A stretch of 64,000 bases of DNA, taken from NCBI GenBank assembly GCA_036337035.1, contig JAYZFC010000005.1, positions 1-64,000 of the forward strand, read 5' to 3'. Position numbers and translations under genes: made by a program. The DNA is from TMED78 sp036337035 (GTDB lineage: Bacteria; Pseudomonadota; Gammaproteobacteria; Steroidobacterales; Rariloculaceae). The notes beneath the pieces are model-generated. The model worked only from the letters and a program-made list of their open reading frames with translations. It ran no database searches and was not told the origin of the DNA. This document shows, piece by piece, positions 1-8,249 of this stretch (the stretch's first letter is position 1; each line of letters starts with the position of its first letter).

Positions 1-92
1 CCTTGGGCATGGACAGTATTGACCGTTAAAAATGAAGCAGCAGAAGCAACTAAAACAGAAGCTAAAGCTGAGAAAAATACATTTCTATTCAT
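1..92 (-). CDS. Exported protein, N-terminal fragment only
   Basis: An ATG at 92 (minus strand) opens a frame that runs off the window edge after 30 codons. The visible residues are a classic Sec signal peptide: a short charged start (MNRN), a hydrophobic and alanine-rich core, and a likely signal peptidase I site after VHA (next residue Gln). A strong Shine-Dalgarno, AAGGGG, lies 8 bases upstream. The mature protein is outside the window, so its function cannot be told. It is probably periplasmic or outer-membrane. It lies downstream of parC on the same strand with a 186-base gap, so it probably has its own promoter. Confidence 0.6.
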   Translation of the reverse strand, partial: MNRNVFFSALASVLVASAASFLTVNTVHAQ

Positions 93-278
93 CTAATTGT
101 CCCCTTAAAAATTAAAAAAATACAATCAAGCAAATCCCATATAACCTAAACGAAATAGAGGAAATTACTTGAGTTCTGATCTGATGTTACTTTCTTACCA
201 ATAAAAAGTCCAATTGATAATTACATTTATTTAATTATTTTAATAATATGTTGTTTTTTTATCACAAAAATATGCTAT

Positions 279-2516
279 TTAATCTAAGAATGGACATAAA
301 TAATCTACTTTCTTCCAGTTTCTGCCAATAATAATACCTCTTTGGCTTCTTTTACCAATAAAATTGGCTAGCTCATTTGATTTTATAATTTTTTTTCTTT
401 CGCCCGAAATAATCACTAGAGACTGATCTTGCGATAAAACGCAAGCACTGACCATATGCGTATTTGTTTTTTTGGGTAAAGATAAAATCTTATTTCCTTT
501 GCCTCTGCTTAATGTAGGTAACTCATTAATATTAAACAGTAGGAGCCTACCATCGCTGGATACCGCTGCAACATATTGACCCTCCTCTCCAACAGGTTGT
601 GCTGGGATGACTTCAGAATTTTTAGGAAGATTAAGAATAGCTTTTCCAGATTTATTCCTAGAATAAAGAGAGTTAAGCTCAACAACAAAACCATATCCAG
701 CTGAAGATGCAACTAACCATTTATCATTTTCTTTTCCAAAAAACATAGATTTAAATGAAGCCCCATCATCCAGTTTAAATCGACTAGCAACAGGCTCTCC
801 TTGACCCCTAGCAGAAGGAAGTTTATGCGATAATAAGCTATATGCCTTGCCTTTATTGTCCATAAAAACTACTGTCTGGGTGCTTCTGCCAAATGCGCTT
901 GTTAGATAACTGTCATTTTGTCTATAGGTTAGTTTATCTAAATCTATATCATGACCTTTTGCTAATCTGACCCATCCATTCTTTGATAAAATAGCAGTTA
1001 CTGGATCATTCGAAACAAGTTTAGATTCGTCTATTGCTTGAGCAGCTTCTCTTTCTACAAGAAATGTCCTTCGGCTATCTCCATGCAACTCAGCCATCTC
1101 AGCTAATTCATCTTTAATTAGTGAACTAATTTTTGATTTTGATTTAAGAGTACTATCTAATTTTATTTTTTCATCAGTTAGCTCTTCCAGCTCAGCTTTA
1201 AGCTTTATTTCTTCTAGTTTTGCTAAGAATCGTAATTTTAGATCTAATATTGAATTAGCTTGAATTTCAGTTAATTTAAAACGCTTAATTAATTTTGCTT
1301 TTGGATCATCTTCTTTTCTAATAATAGCTATGACATCATCTATATTTAAATAAGCAATTAATAAACCATCTAAAATATGCGTTCTTTCTAAAACTTGGTC
1401 TAATCTATTCTTTATTCTTTTCTTAACTGTGGTTGTTCTGAATAATAGCCATTCTTCTAAAATATTTTTCAAGTTAAAAATTTTAGGCCGGCCATCTAAC
1501 CCTATAACATTGATATTGACTCTTATTGATTTCTCTAAATCTGTTGTCGCAAAAAGATGGCTCATTAATAAAGACAAATCAACTCTATTTGATTTTGGTG
1601 TTAAAACTAATCTTGTTGGCGATTCATGATCTGATTCATCTCTTAAATCATCTAGCATAGGAAGTTTTTTAGCTCTCATTTGAGCAGCTATTTGCTCAAG
1701 AATCTTTGCGCCAGAAATGTGATGGGGGAGCTCTTCAATAATAATTTCATTATCATGAATTTGATATTTCGCCCTTAATCTCAAAACTCCAGAGCCGTTT
1801 TTATATATATCTAATAATTCACTTTTAGAAGAGATAATCTCACCACCAGTTGGAAAATCAGGGCCTTTTATATGCTTCAATAGTTTGCCTAGAGTAACTG
1901 CTGGCTCATCAATAAGTCTAATTAGGGCTGAACACACTTCTTTAAGATTATGAGGTGGAATATCAGTAGACATTCCGACCGCAATTCCACTTACTCCATT
2001 TAGAAGTAAATTAGGTAATTGAGCAGGTAACATTTTTGGCTCTTGCAAAGTGCCATCAAAGTTTTGACTCCATTCAACGGTTCCTAAATGAAGCTCTTCC
2101 AATAAAGTCTGAGCATATTTTGCTAACCTAGCCTCCGTGTATCTCATAGCTGCAAAAGATTTTGGATCATCCTGAGATCCCCAATTTCCCTGGCCATCAA
2201 TAATTGGATACCTATAACCAAAAGGTTGTGCCATATTTACCATCGCCTCATAACTTGCTGAATCTCCATGAGGGTGAAACTTACCTATAACATCTCCAAT
2301 AGTTCTTGCTGATTTCTTAGGCTTAGAGGAGGCAGATAATCCTAAACCGCTCATTGCAAAAATAATCCTTCTTTGGACTGGTTTAAGCCCATCGCCAATA
2401 AATGGAAGTGCTCTATCAAGGACCACATACATCGAATAATCCATGTAAGATTTCTCTGTAAAAGTAGAAATTGGTACTTGCTCTATCCCTTCAAAATTAA
2501 GCTCTTGCTCTTTCAT
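279..2516 (-). CDS. parC: DNA topoisomerase IV subunit A (ParC)
   Basis: ParC cuts and rejoins DNA in the A2B2 topoisomerase IV that unlinks daughter chromosomes. The protein has 745 residues (E. coli about 752). The catalytic tyrosine is Tyr126, in MRYTEARL. The quinolone region reads HPHGDSASYEAM, with Ser86 and Glu90 at the two positions where resistance changes usually occur, so it is the sensitive form. The SYEAM ending of that motif and the absence of a GyrA box in the C-terminal beta-pinwheel favour ParC over GyrA. GAGGAA lies ahead of the ATG. It follows parE after 27 bases and is presumably cotranscribed. Confidence is high. Confidence 0.96.
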   Translation of the reverse strand: MKEQELNFEGIEQVPISTFTEKSYMDYSMYVVLDRALPFIGDGLKPVQRRIIFAMSGLGLSASSKPKKSARTIGDVIGKFHPHGDSASYEAMVNMAQPFGYRYPIIDGQGNWGSQDDPKSFAAMRYTEARLAKYAQTLLEELHLGTVEWSQNFDGTLQEPKMLPAQLPNLLLNGVSGIAVGMSTDIPPHNLKEVCSALIRLIDEPAVTLGKLLKHIKGPDFPTGGEIISSKSELLDIYKNGSGVLRLRAKYQIHDNEIIIEELPHHISGAKILEQIAAQMRAKKLPMLDDLRDESDHESPTRLVLTPKSNRVDLSLLMSHLFATTDLEKSIRVNINVIGLDGRPKIFNLKNILEEWLLFRTTTVKKRIKNRLDQVLERTHILDGLLIAYLNIDDVIAIIRKEDDPKAKLIKRFKLTEIQANSILDLKLRFLAKLEEIKLKAELEELTDEKIKLDSTLKSKSKISSLIKDELAEMAELHGDSRRTFLVEREAAQAIDESKLVSNDPVTAILSKNGWVRLAKGHDIDLDKLTYRQNDSYLTSAFGRSTQTVVFMDNKGKAYSLLSHKLPSARGQGEPVASRFKLDDGASFKSMFFGKENDKWLVASSAGYGFVVELNSLYSRNKSGKAILNLPKNSEVIPAQPVGEEGQYVAAVSSDGRLLLFNINELPTLSRGKGNKILSLPKKTNTHMVSACVLSQDQSLVIISGERKKIIKSNELANFIGKRSQRGIIIGRNWKKVDYLCPFLD

Positions 2517-2543
2517 TGATTCCTCTTCGTTATTTTTAAAAAA

Positions 2544-4430
2544 TTATAAATTAGCTAAATTTCCTTTTTCTTCCAGCCACGCTCTTCTATCTGCTGACCT
2601 CTTCTTAGAAAGCAACATATCAAGAATTTTTTTCTCTTCTCCTAAATCATCAATTGTTAATTGAGTCAGTCTCCTAGTGTCAGTTGCCATTGTTGTCTCT
2701 CTTAACTGTAATGGATTCATCTCTCCTAATCCTTTAAATCTAGTAACAGATAATTTACCTTTTCTACCTTCAGTTTCAATTCGATCTAAAATCATAGCTC
2801 TTTCAGCATCATCTAATGCATAAAAAATCTCTTTACCAACATCAATTCTATACAAGGGTGGCATGGCAACATAAATATGACCAGAAGAAACAAGTGGCTG
2901 AAAATGTTTTAAGAAAAGGGCGCATAACAGGGTGGCTATATGAAGACCATCAGAATCAGCATCTGCTAAAATACAAATTTTATTATATCTTAAACCATCT
3001 AGATTACTTGATCCTGGCTCCACGCCCAGAGCCACACTAATGTCACTTACCTCTTGAGAATTTAAGATATTATTTGACTCTAATTCCCAAGTATTAAGAA
3101 TTTTGCCTCTTAAGGGCATCACTGCCTGAAATTCTCTATTTCTTGCTTGCTTTGCAGAGCCTCCTGCAGAATCGCCCTCAACTAAAAATAATTCTGTAAG
3201 TGATGTTTCCTGACTTGTGCAATCTGATAACTTACCAGGTAAAGCTGGTCCTGAAGTTATTTTTTTTCTAGTAACTTTTTTACTATTCTTAATTCGAGCC
3301 TGAGCTTTTTCAATTACTAAATTAGATATCTCCTCACCTGAGGTTTGGTTTTGATTTAACCACAAGGAAAAAGAATCCTTGGAAATGCTAGCCATAAAGC
3401 CTGCACACTCTCTTGAACTAAGCCTTTCTTTTGTTTGACCAGAAAATTGAGGATCAATCATCTTAACTGATAATATAAATGACACATCTTCCCATACATC
3501 TTCGGGAGATATTTTTAAGCCTCTAGGAATTAAATTTTTAATATTACAAAAATCTCTTAAAGCTTCTGTGATACCAGATCTTAGTCCATTAACATGAGTA
3601 CCGCCTTGTAAAGTTGGTACTAGATTGACATAGCTTTCGTTCAAAGAATTTAAACCTTCCCTATGCCATACTAAAGACCATTCTGCAGCTTCTCTCTTTG
3701 CTTGAAATGATCCTGATATTGGATCCTTTGGTAAATAAATAGAATCTTTCAGAGAACTAATCAAGTAATCCTCTAGACCTGATTGGTAGTGCCAATTTTC
3801 ATTAAATTTAGGATTTTCTGAATTTAACGATACATTTAGTCCTGGACATAATACTGCCTTAGCTCTCAAATTATGTTTTAGGTTATTTATTGAAAAAGAG
3901 GGGTTATCAAAAAAATCTGGATTAGGCCAAAATCGAATCGTTGTTCCAGAATTATTTTTTCCAATCTTACCGATAACTTCTAGCTTTCCTCGAGGCTTGC
4001 CATCAACATAGCTTTGGTTATACTCTTTGCCGTCTCTTTTTATCCAGATCTCTAAATTTTTTGATAAAGCGTTAACAACAGAAACTCCAACACCGTGAAG
4101 GCCTCCAGAAAACTGATAATTCTTTTCAGTAAATTTAGCACCAGAATGTAACTTAGTTAAAATTAACTCAACACCTGATATTTTTTCTTTCGGATGCATA
4201 TCTACTGGCATTCCTCTGCCATCATCAGCAACCTCAAGTGAGCCGTCTTTATGTATCTTAACCTTTATTGATTTTGCATGTCCTTCAATAGCCTCATCCA
4301 CACTATTATCAATAACTTCATGAGCAAGATGATTAGGGCGTGAAGTATCAGTATACATACCTGGCCGTTTTCGCACAGGATCTAAACCAGTTAGTACTTC
4401 AATATCAGCTGCAAGGTAATTCTTAGTCAT
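2544..4430 (-). CDS. parE: DNA topoisomerase IV subunit B (ParE)
   Basis: This is the ATPase subunit of topoisomerase IV, 628 residues (E. coli 630). The N-terminal GHKL ATPase domain has the catalytic Glu38 (HEVIDN), ADDGRG at 68-73 and the lid GGLHGVGVS at 109-117. The TOPRIM domain has EGDSAGG at 418-424 and the metal-binding DADSD at 490-494. The C-terminus carries the GLGEMNP motif. The opening (EVLTGLDPVRKRPGMYTDT) is ParE-type, not GyrB-type, and the protein lacks the long GyrB insertion. parC follows after 27 bases. The Shine-Dalgarno is weak. A 72-base gap separates it from the DUF3501 gene upstream on the same strand. Confidence 0.96.
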   Translation of the reverse strand: MTKNYLAADIEVLTGLDPVRKRPGMYTDTSRPNHLAHEVIDNSVDEAIEGHAKSIKVKIHKDGSLEVADDGRGMPVDMHPKEKISGVELILTKLHSGAKFTEKNYQFSGGLHGVGVSVVNALSKNLEIWIKRDGKEYNQSYVDGKPRGKLEVIGKIGKNNSGTTIRFWPNPDFFDNPSFSINNLKHNLRAKAVLCPGLNVSLNSENPKFNENWHYQSGLEDYLISSLKDSIYLPKDPISGSFQAKREAAEWSLVWHREGLNSLNESYVNLVPTLQGGTHVNGLRSGITEALRDFCNIKNLIPRGLKISPEDVWEDVSFILSVKMIDPQFSGQTKERLSSRECAGFMASISKDSFSLWLNQNQTSGEEISNLVIEKAQARIKNSKKVTRKKITSGPALPGKLSDCTSQETSLTELFLVEGDSAGGSAKQARNREFQAVMPLRGKILNTWELESNNILNSQEVSDISVALGVEPGSSNLDGLRYNKICILADADSDGLHIATLLCALFLKHFQPLVSSGHIYVAMPPLYRIDVGKEIFYALDDAERAMILDRIETEGRKGKLSVTRFKGLGEMNPLQLRETTMATDTRRLTQLTIDDLGEEKKILDMLLSKKRSADRRAWLEEKGNLANL

Positions 4431-4502
4431 TATTCGATTTTAATCAAAATAGCTGATTAGCCCAAGAAGAAAAACAAACTAAAAATTAAATTAAAAAGAT
4501 AT

Positions 4503-5084
4503 CTAATATAAATCTTGTATTAGTGACTCATGGACTGACAGTGGAATGCTTTTATTTTGGAATTCATAGTTGGGGTGGTCTATGCCAAAAGCTATTGCCG
4601 CGCCGTTTTTTATTAAAGATACGGTATTTTCATCAAACTCGAATCTTAAAAAATGAACAGCAGAAGTTTTTTCTTCATCGCTTCTTTCAAGATCTTCATC
4701 TGCAATTGCAAAAATTTTTTCATTCTCAATTAAAGCATAAACATGATCTTCGATACCAATAAGCTGGGATAATTTTTTTCGTCTCTCATCGACATCAGGT
4801 ATTTCAATCATAAAAGTAGCCTTTAAGTTAGTTCCATCTGGTATAAGCGGATTATAAGCACTCAATTCCTCTTCAATAGCATCTAGCTCAAAAATCTTTT
4901 CTATACGTAAAACTTCTTGTACTTGATATTTTATTGTCAAATTATCTTCAAAATATAGAGTCGCATTAAAGCCAATTGATACTTGTCTATTTTTTTTATG
5001 TTCTAAAACTTCTCTTCTAAAGCTATTTCGACATTTATGATACTCCTCTAAACTCATTAAGCCTTTTGGTGTTAGTTTCTTCAT
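4503..5084 (-). CDS. DUF3501 family protein of a rubrerythrin cassette
   Basis: This 193-residue soluble protein matches, from memory, the DUF3501 family, whose function is unknown. The family-like start is MKKLTPKGL, followed by the conserved SLEEYHKCRNSFR, HKKNRQVSIG, LYFEDNLTIKYQVQE and LRIEKIFE segments. I chose the ATG at 5084 over one at 5105: it falls just after the stop of the upstream Fe-S gene, has GGGA 9 bases before it, and gives the normal family N-terminus. No signal peptide or metal motif is visible. It is the last gene of a rubrerythrin / Fe-S protein / DUF3501 operon, an association known in many bacteria and consistent with a role in peroxide or redox handling (inference). 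Confidence 0.85.
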   Translation of the reverse strand: MKKLTPKGLMSLEEYHKCRNSFRREVLEHKKNRQVSIGFNATLYFEDNLTIKYQVQEVLRIEKIFELDAIEEELSAYNPLIPDGTNLKATFMIEIPDVDERRKKLSQLIGIEDHVYALIENEKIFAIADEDLERSDEEKTSAVHFLRFEFDENTVSLIKNGAAIAFGIDHPNYEFQNKSIPLSVHESLIQDLY

Positions 5085-5088
5085 TTCA

Positions 5089-6435
5089 TTAAATCCCGTA
5101 AGCATATCTTAAAAGCTGAATTGGATGCTTTGGCTCTATCTCATTATCAAGAGATGCTATTTGCTCAGCTGCCATTGGGCAATCGCTTGTAAATTCATTA
5201 GATTTTGAATCAGAAGCTCTTCTAACCACAGGTCTTGCTATCTTCCTTGAAGCTTCATTAAATTCCTTTTTAACCGCATAGGTTCCATCGTGACCGGAGC
5301 ACCTCTCTATTGCATCTACTGAAGTATCTGGAACTAATTCAAGCAAATCTCTAGTTTTAAGGCCAATATTTTGTACCCTTAAATGGCATGGAACTTGGTA
5401 ACTTATTTTACCTAGACTATTTTCAAAATCAGTAACTAGCATTCCAGCTTTGTGTCTAAGCATTAAATACTCAAATGGATCATAGAAAGCCTTTGAAACC
5501 GCTAAAACTTTTTCATCTTTGGGGAATAAAAGTGGTAGCTCTTGCTTAAACATCAAAACACAAGATGGAATAGGTGCTGTTATATCCCATCCTCCTTTTA
5601 TTAAATTATAAAGCTTATCTATATTCTTATCTTTCATCTGCTTTACTGACTCTAAATCTCCTAACTCTAGCTTGGGCATACCACAGCATACTTCTTTATC
5701 TACTAGTTTTAACTCAATAGAGTTATGTTGAAAAACTGATACTAGATCCTCAACCATCTTTGGATGGTTATAGTTACCATAACAAGTTGTAAATAAAACT
5801 ACCTTACCGTTTGTTGTGATTGATTCTTCACCTCGAATTTTAGATTGCTCAATTTTCTTAACAAGCTTTTTTTGGGCAGTATGAGAATGGTATTTTGGAA
5901 TTGGTGCCTTCTCGTGAACACCAAGTGATGATTGTAGAATCTTTCTACCCAGCTTAGATTTATTAAAAGTATTTACTGATTCTTTGACAATAGGTATACC
6001 TGCAAACTTTCCTACCATATCTGTTGAAGAAAGTATCTTATCTCTATATTTAGTTTTTCCTTCTTTAAACTTCTTTGACTTAGCTCTAAGCATCAAATGA
6101 GGAAAATCAACTGCCCATTCATGAGGAGGAACATAAGGACATTTTGACATGTAACACATATCACAAAGATAGCAATGATCTATAACATCCCAATATATTT
6201 CTTTTGGGACTGAGTCAACTTCACCCGTTTCAGAACCATCTACTGCATCAAATAAAGTTGGAAAAGCATTACATAAATTGAAACACCTCCTGCATCCATG
6301 ACATATATCGAAAACTCTATCTAATTCATCTGTAAGATTTGCCTCATTAAAGAATTCCTCCTCCTCCCAATTTATAGGATTGCGAGTAGGTGCATCTAAA
6401 CTGCCTTCTCTAGGAGGATTCTTAGATGTGCTCAT
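5089..6435 (-). CDS. Fe-S oxidoreductase with two 4Fe-4S motifs and CCG domains (GlpC/HdrB-like)
   Basis: The protein has 448 residues. The N-terminal ferredoxin-like part has two CxxCxxCxxxC-type motifs, Cys45/48/51/55 and Cys88/91/94/99, enough for two 4Fe-4S clusters. Two C-terminal cysteine-rich (CCG) domains follow. The first has Cys218, Cys250-Cys251-Gly and Cys292; the second has Cys350, a modified CSG at 379-381 and Cys419. This is the plan of heterodisulfide-reductase-related electron carriers such as GlpC and HdrB. No signal peptide or transmembrane segment is seen, so it is probably cytoplasmic or peripheral. It lies between a rubrerythrin gene and a DUF3501 gene, so it may pass electrons to the rubrerythrin (inference). 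Electron donor and exact reaction are unknown. Confidence 0.85.
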   Translation of the reverse strand: MSTSKNPPREGSLDAPTRNPINWEEEEFFNEANLTDELDRVFDICHGCRRCFNLCNAFPTLFDAVDGSETGEVDSVPKEIYWDVIDHCYLCDMCYMSKCPYVPPHEWAVDFPHLMLRAKSKKFKEGKTKYRDKILSSTDMVGKFAGIPIVKESVNTFNKSKLGRKILQSSLGVHEKAPIPKYHSHTAQKKLVKKIEQSKIRGEESITTNGKVVLFTTCYGNYNHPKMVEDLVSVFQHNSIELKLVDKEVCCGMPKLELGDLESVKQMKDKNIDKLYNLIKGGWDITAPIPSCVLMFKQELPLLFPKDEKVLAVSKAFYDPFEYLMLRHKAGMLVTDFENSLGKISYQVPCHLRVQNIGLKTRDLLELVPDTSVDAIERCSGHDGTYAVKKEFNEASRKIARPVVRRASDSKSNEFTSDCPMAAEQIASLDNEIEPKHPIQLLRYAYGI

Positions 6436-6465
6436 AAAAAATTTATTAAAAAAATTTATGTTGAT

Positions 6466-6885
6466 TTAGTCATCGAGACTATCTAAAGCTTTTTGGAATC
6501 TATTTGCATGAGATCTTTCAGCCTTAGCTAAAGTCTCAAACCAATCTGCAATTTCCTCAAAGCCTTCATCTCGAGCTGTCTTAGCCATTCCTGGATACAT
6601 ATCAGTATACTCATGAGTTTCACCAGCGACCGCTGCTGCAAGATTATTAGAGGTTGAGCCTATTGGCTTACCTGTTGCAGGATCACCAACAGCTTCAAGA
6701 TATTCTAGATGCCCATGAGCATGGCCTGTCTCGCCTTCAGCTGTAGATCTAAAAACCGTTGCTACATCGTTATAACCTTCAACATCTGCCTTAGAAGCAA
6801 AATATAAATACCTTCGATTAGCCTGTGATTCACCTGCGAAAGCATCTTTTAAATTTTGTTCTGTAGAAGAGCCTTTTAGTTCCAT
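6466..6885 (-). CDS. Rubrerythrin, di-iron domain only
   Basis: A 139-residue ferritin-like four-helix protein. Glu19, Glu52, His55, Glu89, Glu92, Glu123 and His126 stand in the spacing of a rubrerythrin di-iron site (AGESQANRRY, GETGHAHGH, GETHEY, AERSHANRF). There is no C-terminal rubredoxin domain and no CxxC pair, so electrons must come from another protein; the Fe-S protein encoded next is the obvious candidate (inference). Rubrerythrins reduce hydrogen peroxide. The ATG at 6885 was chosen over a TTG at 6897 because GGAG lies 6 bases before it. The gene is divergent from oxyR across an intergenic region that holds an OxyR-like site. Confidence 0.92.
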   Translation of the reverse strand: MELKGSSTEQNLKDAFAGESQANRRYLYFASKADVEGYNDVATVFRSTAEGETGHAHGHLEYLEAVGDPATGKPIGSTSNNLAAAVAGETHEYTDMYPGMAKTARDEGFEEIADWFETLAKAERSHANRFQKALDSLDD

Positions 6886-6942
6886 AATAATCTCCAAAAA
6901 ATGATTACAAATAGATTGTGAATTAATTTACTAAAAAAACAA

Positions 6943-6979
6943 TTCGTTTAATTCGATATTATTTATAGTTATAATCTAT
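6943..6979. promoter_or_regulatory. Candidate OxyR binding site
   Basis: ATAG at 6965-6968 and CTAT at 6976-6979 are exact OxyR quarter-sites with the expected 7-base spacer. The two quarter-sites further left at the same spacing fit less well: CGAT at 6954-6957 (3 of 4) and TTCG at 6943-6946 (2 of 4). OxyR binds four such elements. The site abuts a possible minus-strand -35 (TTGTTT, complement of 6937-6942) with a weak -10 (CACAAT) for the rubrerythrin operon. AT-rich DNA yields such matches by chance, but the position between oxyR and a peroxide-reductase operon supports it. Confidence 0.5.
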
Positions 6980-6998
6980 TAAACTACATCTTTTAAAT

Positions 6999-7017
6999 GG
7001 TAATAATTATCATTTTC
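6999..7017 (+). promoter_or_regulatory. Candidate Fur box before oxyR
   Basis: These 19 bases match the classical Fur box (GATAATGATAATCATTATC) at 15 of 19 positions by hand alignment. The site ends 13 bases before the oxyR ATG and just before its AGAGAA ribosome-binding site, so a bound repressor would block oxyR expression. The background is AT-rich, so a chance match is possible. Confidence 0.4.
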
Positions 7018-7030
7018 ATTAGAGAATCAT

Positions 7031-7936
7031 ATGAATATTAAAGATCTAAGATATATTTTAGCAGTGAAAGATACAGGTAGCTTTAATAAGGCGGCTCAAA
7101 TATGTAATGTCACTCAACCTACACTGAGTGGGCAAATAAAAAAACTTGAAGAAACATTGGGGGTTATTTTATTTGAAAGAACTACCCAATCAATAGCAAT
7201 TACAGAAATTGGAGAAAAAATTATAGAAAAAGCTAGAAATATTATTAGAGAATCTGAAGAAATATCAGAATTAGCGCAATCATCAAAAAATCCATGGGAG
7301 TCTCCTCTAAAAATTGGAATCATTCCAACACTCGGTCCATATCTGCTTCCAAGATTTTTAAAACAACTAAAAAAGTTCAATAAAATTTCAAACCTGTATT
7401 TTGTTGAAGATATGACAGATTCACTTGTTGACCAGCTTAACAAAAACAAAATAGATGCTGCTTTTTTAACAACTACTCCTCCAGATAATCTAAATGAAAT
7501 AAAGCTTTTTCACGAACCTTTTTGGATAGCATTCTCAAGCACTGATCCTCTTGAAAGATTACAAGAGGTTTCAACTAAAGATCTTGATCCAGAAAAAATA
7601 CTACTCCTTAATGATGGTCACTGCCTCAGAGATCAGGCCCTTAGTTTTTGCTTCAATGAAAGAGCATCTTCAAGAAGATTTGATACTAGAGCAACTAGCT
7701 TAGAGACCTTAATTAATCTAGTTTCATCTGGTGAAGGCTATACTTTAGTTCCAGCATTATCAATTCAGTCTGCATGGACTACAGATATGGGAATAATCGT
7801 CAGAAAACTACAATCACCTGAAGCAACTAGAACTATAAGGTTGGTATTTAGAAAAACCTTCCCCAGAATTATGGTAATTAAAAAAATTGCTAAATTAATT
7901 AATTCTAATTTGCCAAATACTGTAAAATTGATCTAA
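7031..7936 (+). CDS. oxyR: Hydrogen peroxide sensor and LysR-type regulator OxyR
   Basis: OxyR is activated by peroxide through an intramolecular disulfide and then switches on defence genes. The 301-residue protein has a LysR helix-turn-helix at about 1-60 (TQPTLSGQIKKLE) and an OxyR-type effector domain. Both sensor cysteines are present, Cys198 in DGHCLRDQA and Cys207 in SFCFNE, matching E. coli Cys199 and Cys208. RATSLETL, also typical of OxyR, follows. The gene is divergent from the rubrerythrin operon, its likely target, across 145 bases. AGAG stands 6-7 bases before the ATG. xseB follows 33 bases downstream on the same strand. Confidence 0.93.
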   Translation: MNIKDLRYILAVKDTGSFNKAAQICNVTQPTLSGQIKKLEETLGVILFERTTQSIAITEIGEKIIEKARNIIRESEEISELAQSSKNPWESPLKIGIIPTLGPYLLPRFLKQLKKFNKISNLYFVEDMTDSLVDQLNKNKIDAAFLTTTPPDNLNEIKLFHEPFWIAFSSTDPLERLQEVSTKDLDPEKILLLNDGHCLRDQALSFCFNERASSRRFDTRATSLETLINLVSSGEGYTLVPALSIQSAWTTDMGIIVRKLQSPEATRTIRLVFRKTFPRIMVIKKIAKLINSNLPNTVKLI

Positions 7937-7969
7937 GCTAATATCTCTTACTATCAATATATTGAAATT

Positions 7970-8218
7970 ATGGAAAAAGAAAATAATAAAATTAAGGTTG
8001 AAAAATTAGAAGAATCTATAGAAGGCCTTGAATCACTAGTAAAACGGCTAGAATCAGATGAATTGCCTTTAGCTGAAGCATTGAAAGAATTTGAAAGAGG
8101 TATAAAACTTACTAGAGAGTGCCAAAAAGCTCTAAAAGAGGCTGAACAAAAAGTAGAGATCTTAATAAAAAATACTGATAGCGAAGATTTACAAGAATTT
8201 CATCTAGAAGAAGAATAA
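7970..8218 (+). CDS. xseB: Exodeoxyribonuclease VII small subunit
   Basis: An 82-residue protein with the XseB helical-hairpin pattern: LEESIEGLESLVKRLES, then ELPLAEALKEFERGIKL and CQKALKEAEQKVEIL. Several small subunits assemble with one XseA to form the single-strand exonuclease VII. XseA is encoded about 33 kb away at 41443-42828. In many relatives xseB precedes ispA and dxs; here it follows oxyR and no isoprenoid genes are near. The highly charged ends and short length are normal for the family. It converges on thiL with about 30 bases between the stops. Confidence 0.93.
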   Translation: MEKENNKIKVEKLEESIEGLESLVKRLESDELPLAEALKEFERGIKLTRECQKALKEAEQKVEILIKNTDSEDLQEFHLEEE

Positions 8219-8249
8219 AGGTACTTTGAATTTTATTAATCTCCGCCTG

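Noticed and set aside
279..4430. Gyrase genes gyrA/gyrB
   Set aside because: The motifs HPHGDSASYEAM and EVLTGLDPVRKRPGMYTDT, the lack of a GyrA box and the lack of the GyrB insertion all fit ParC/ParE.
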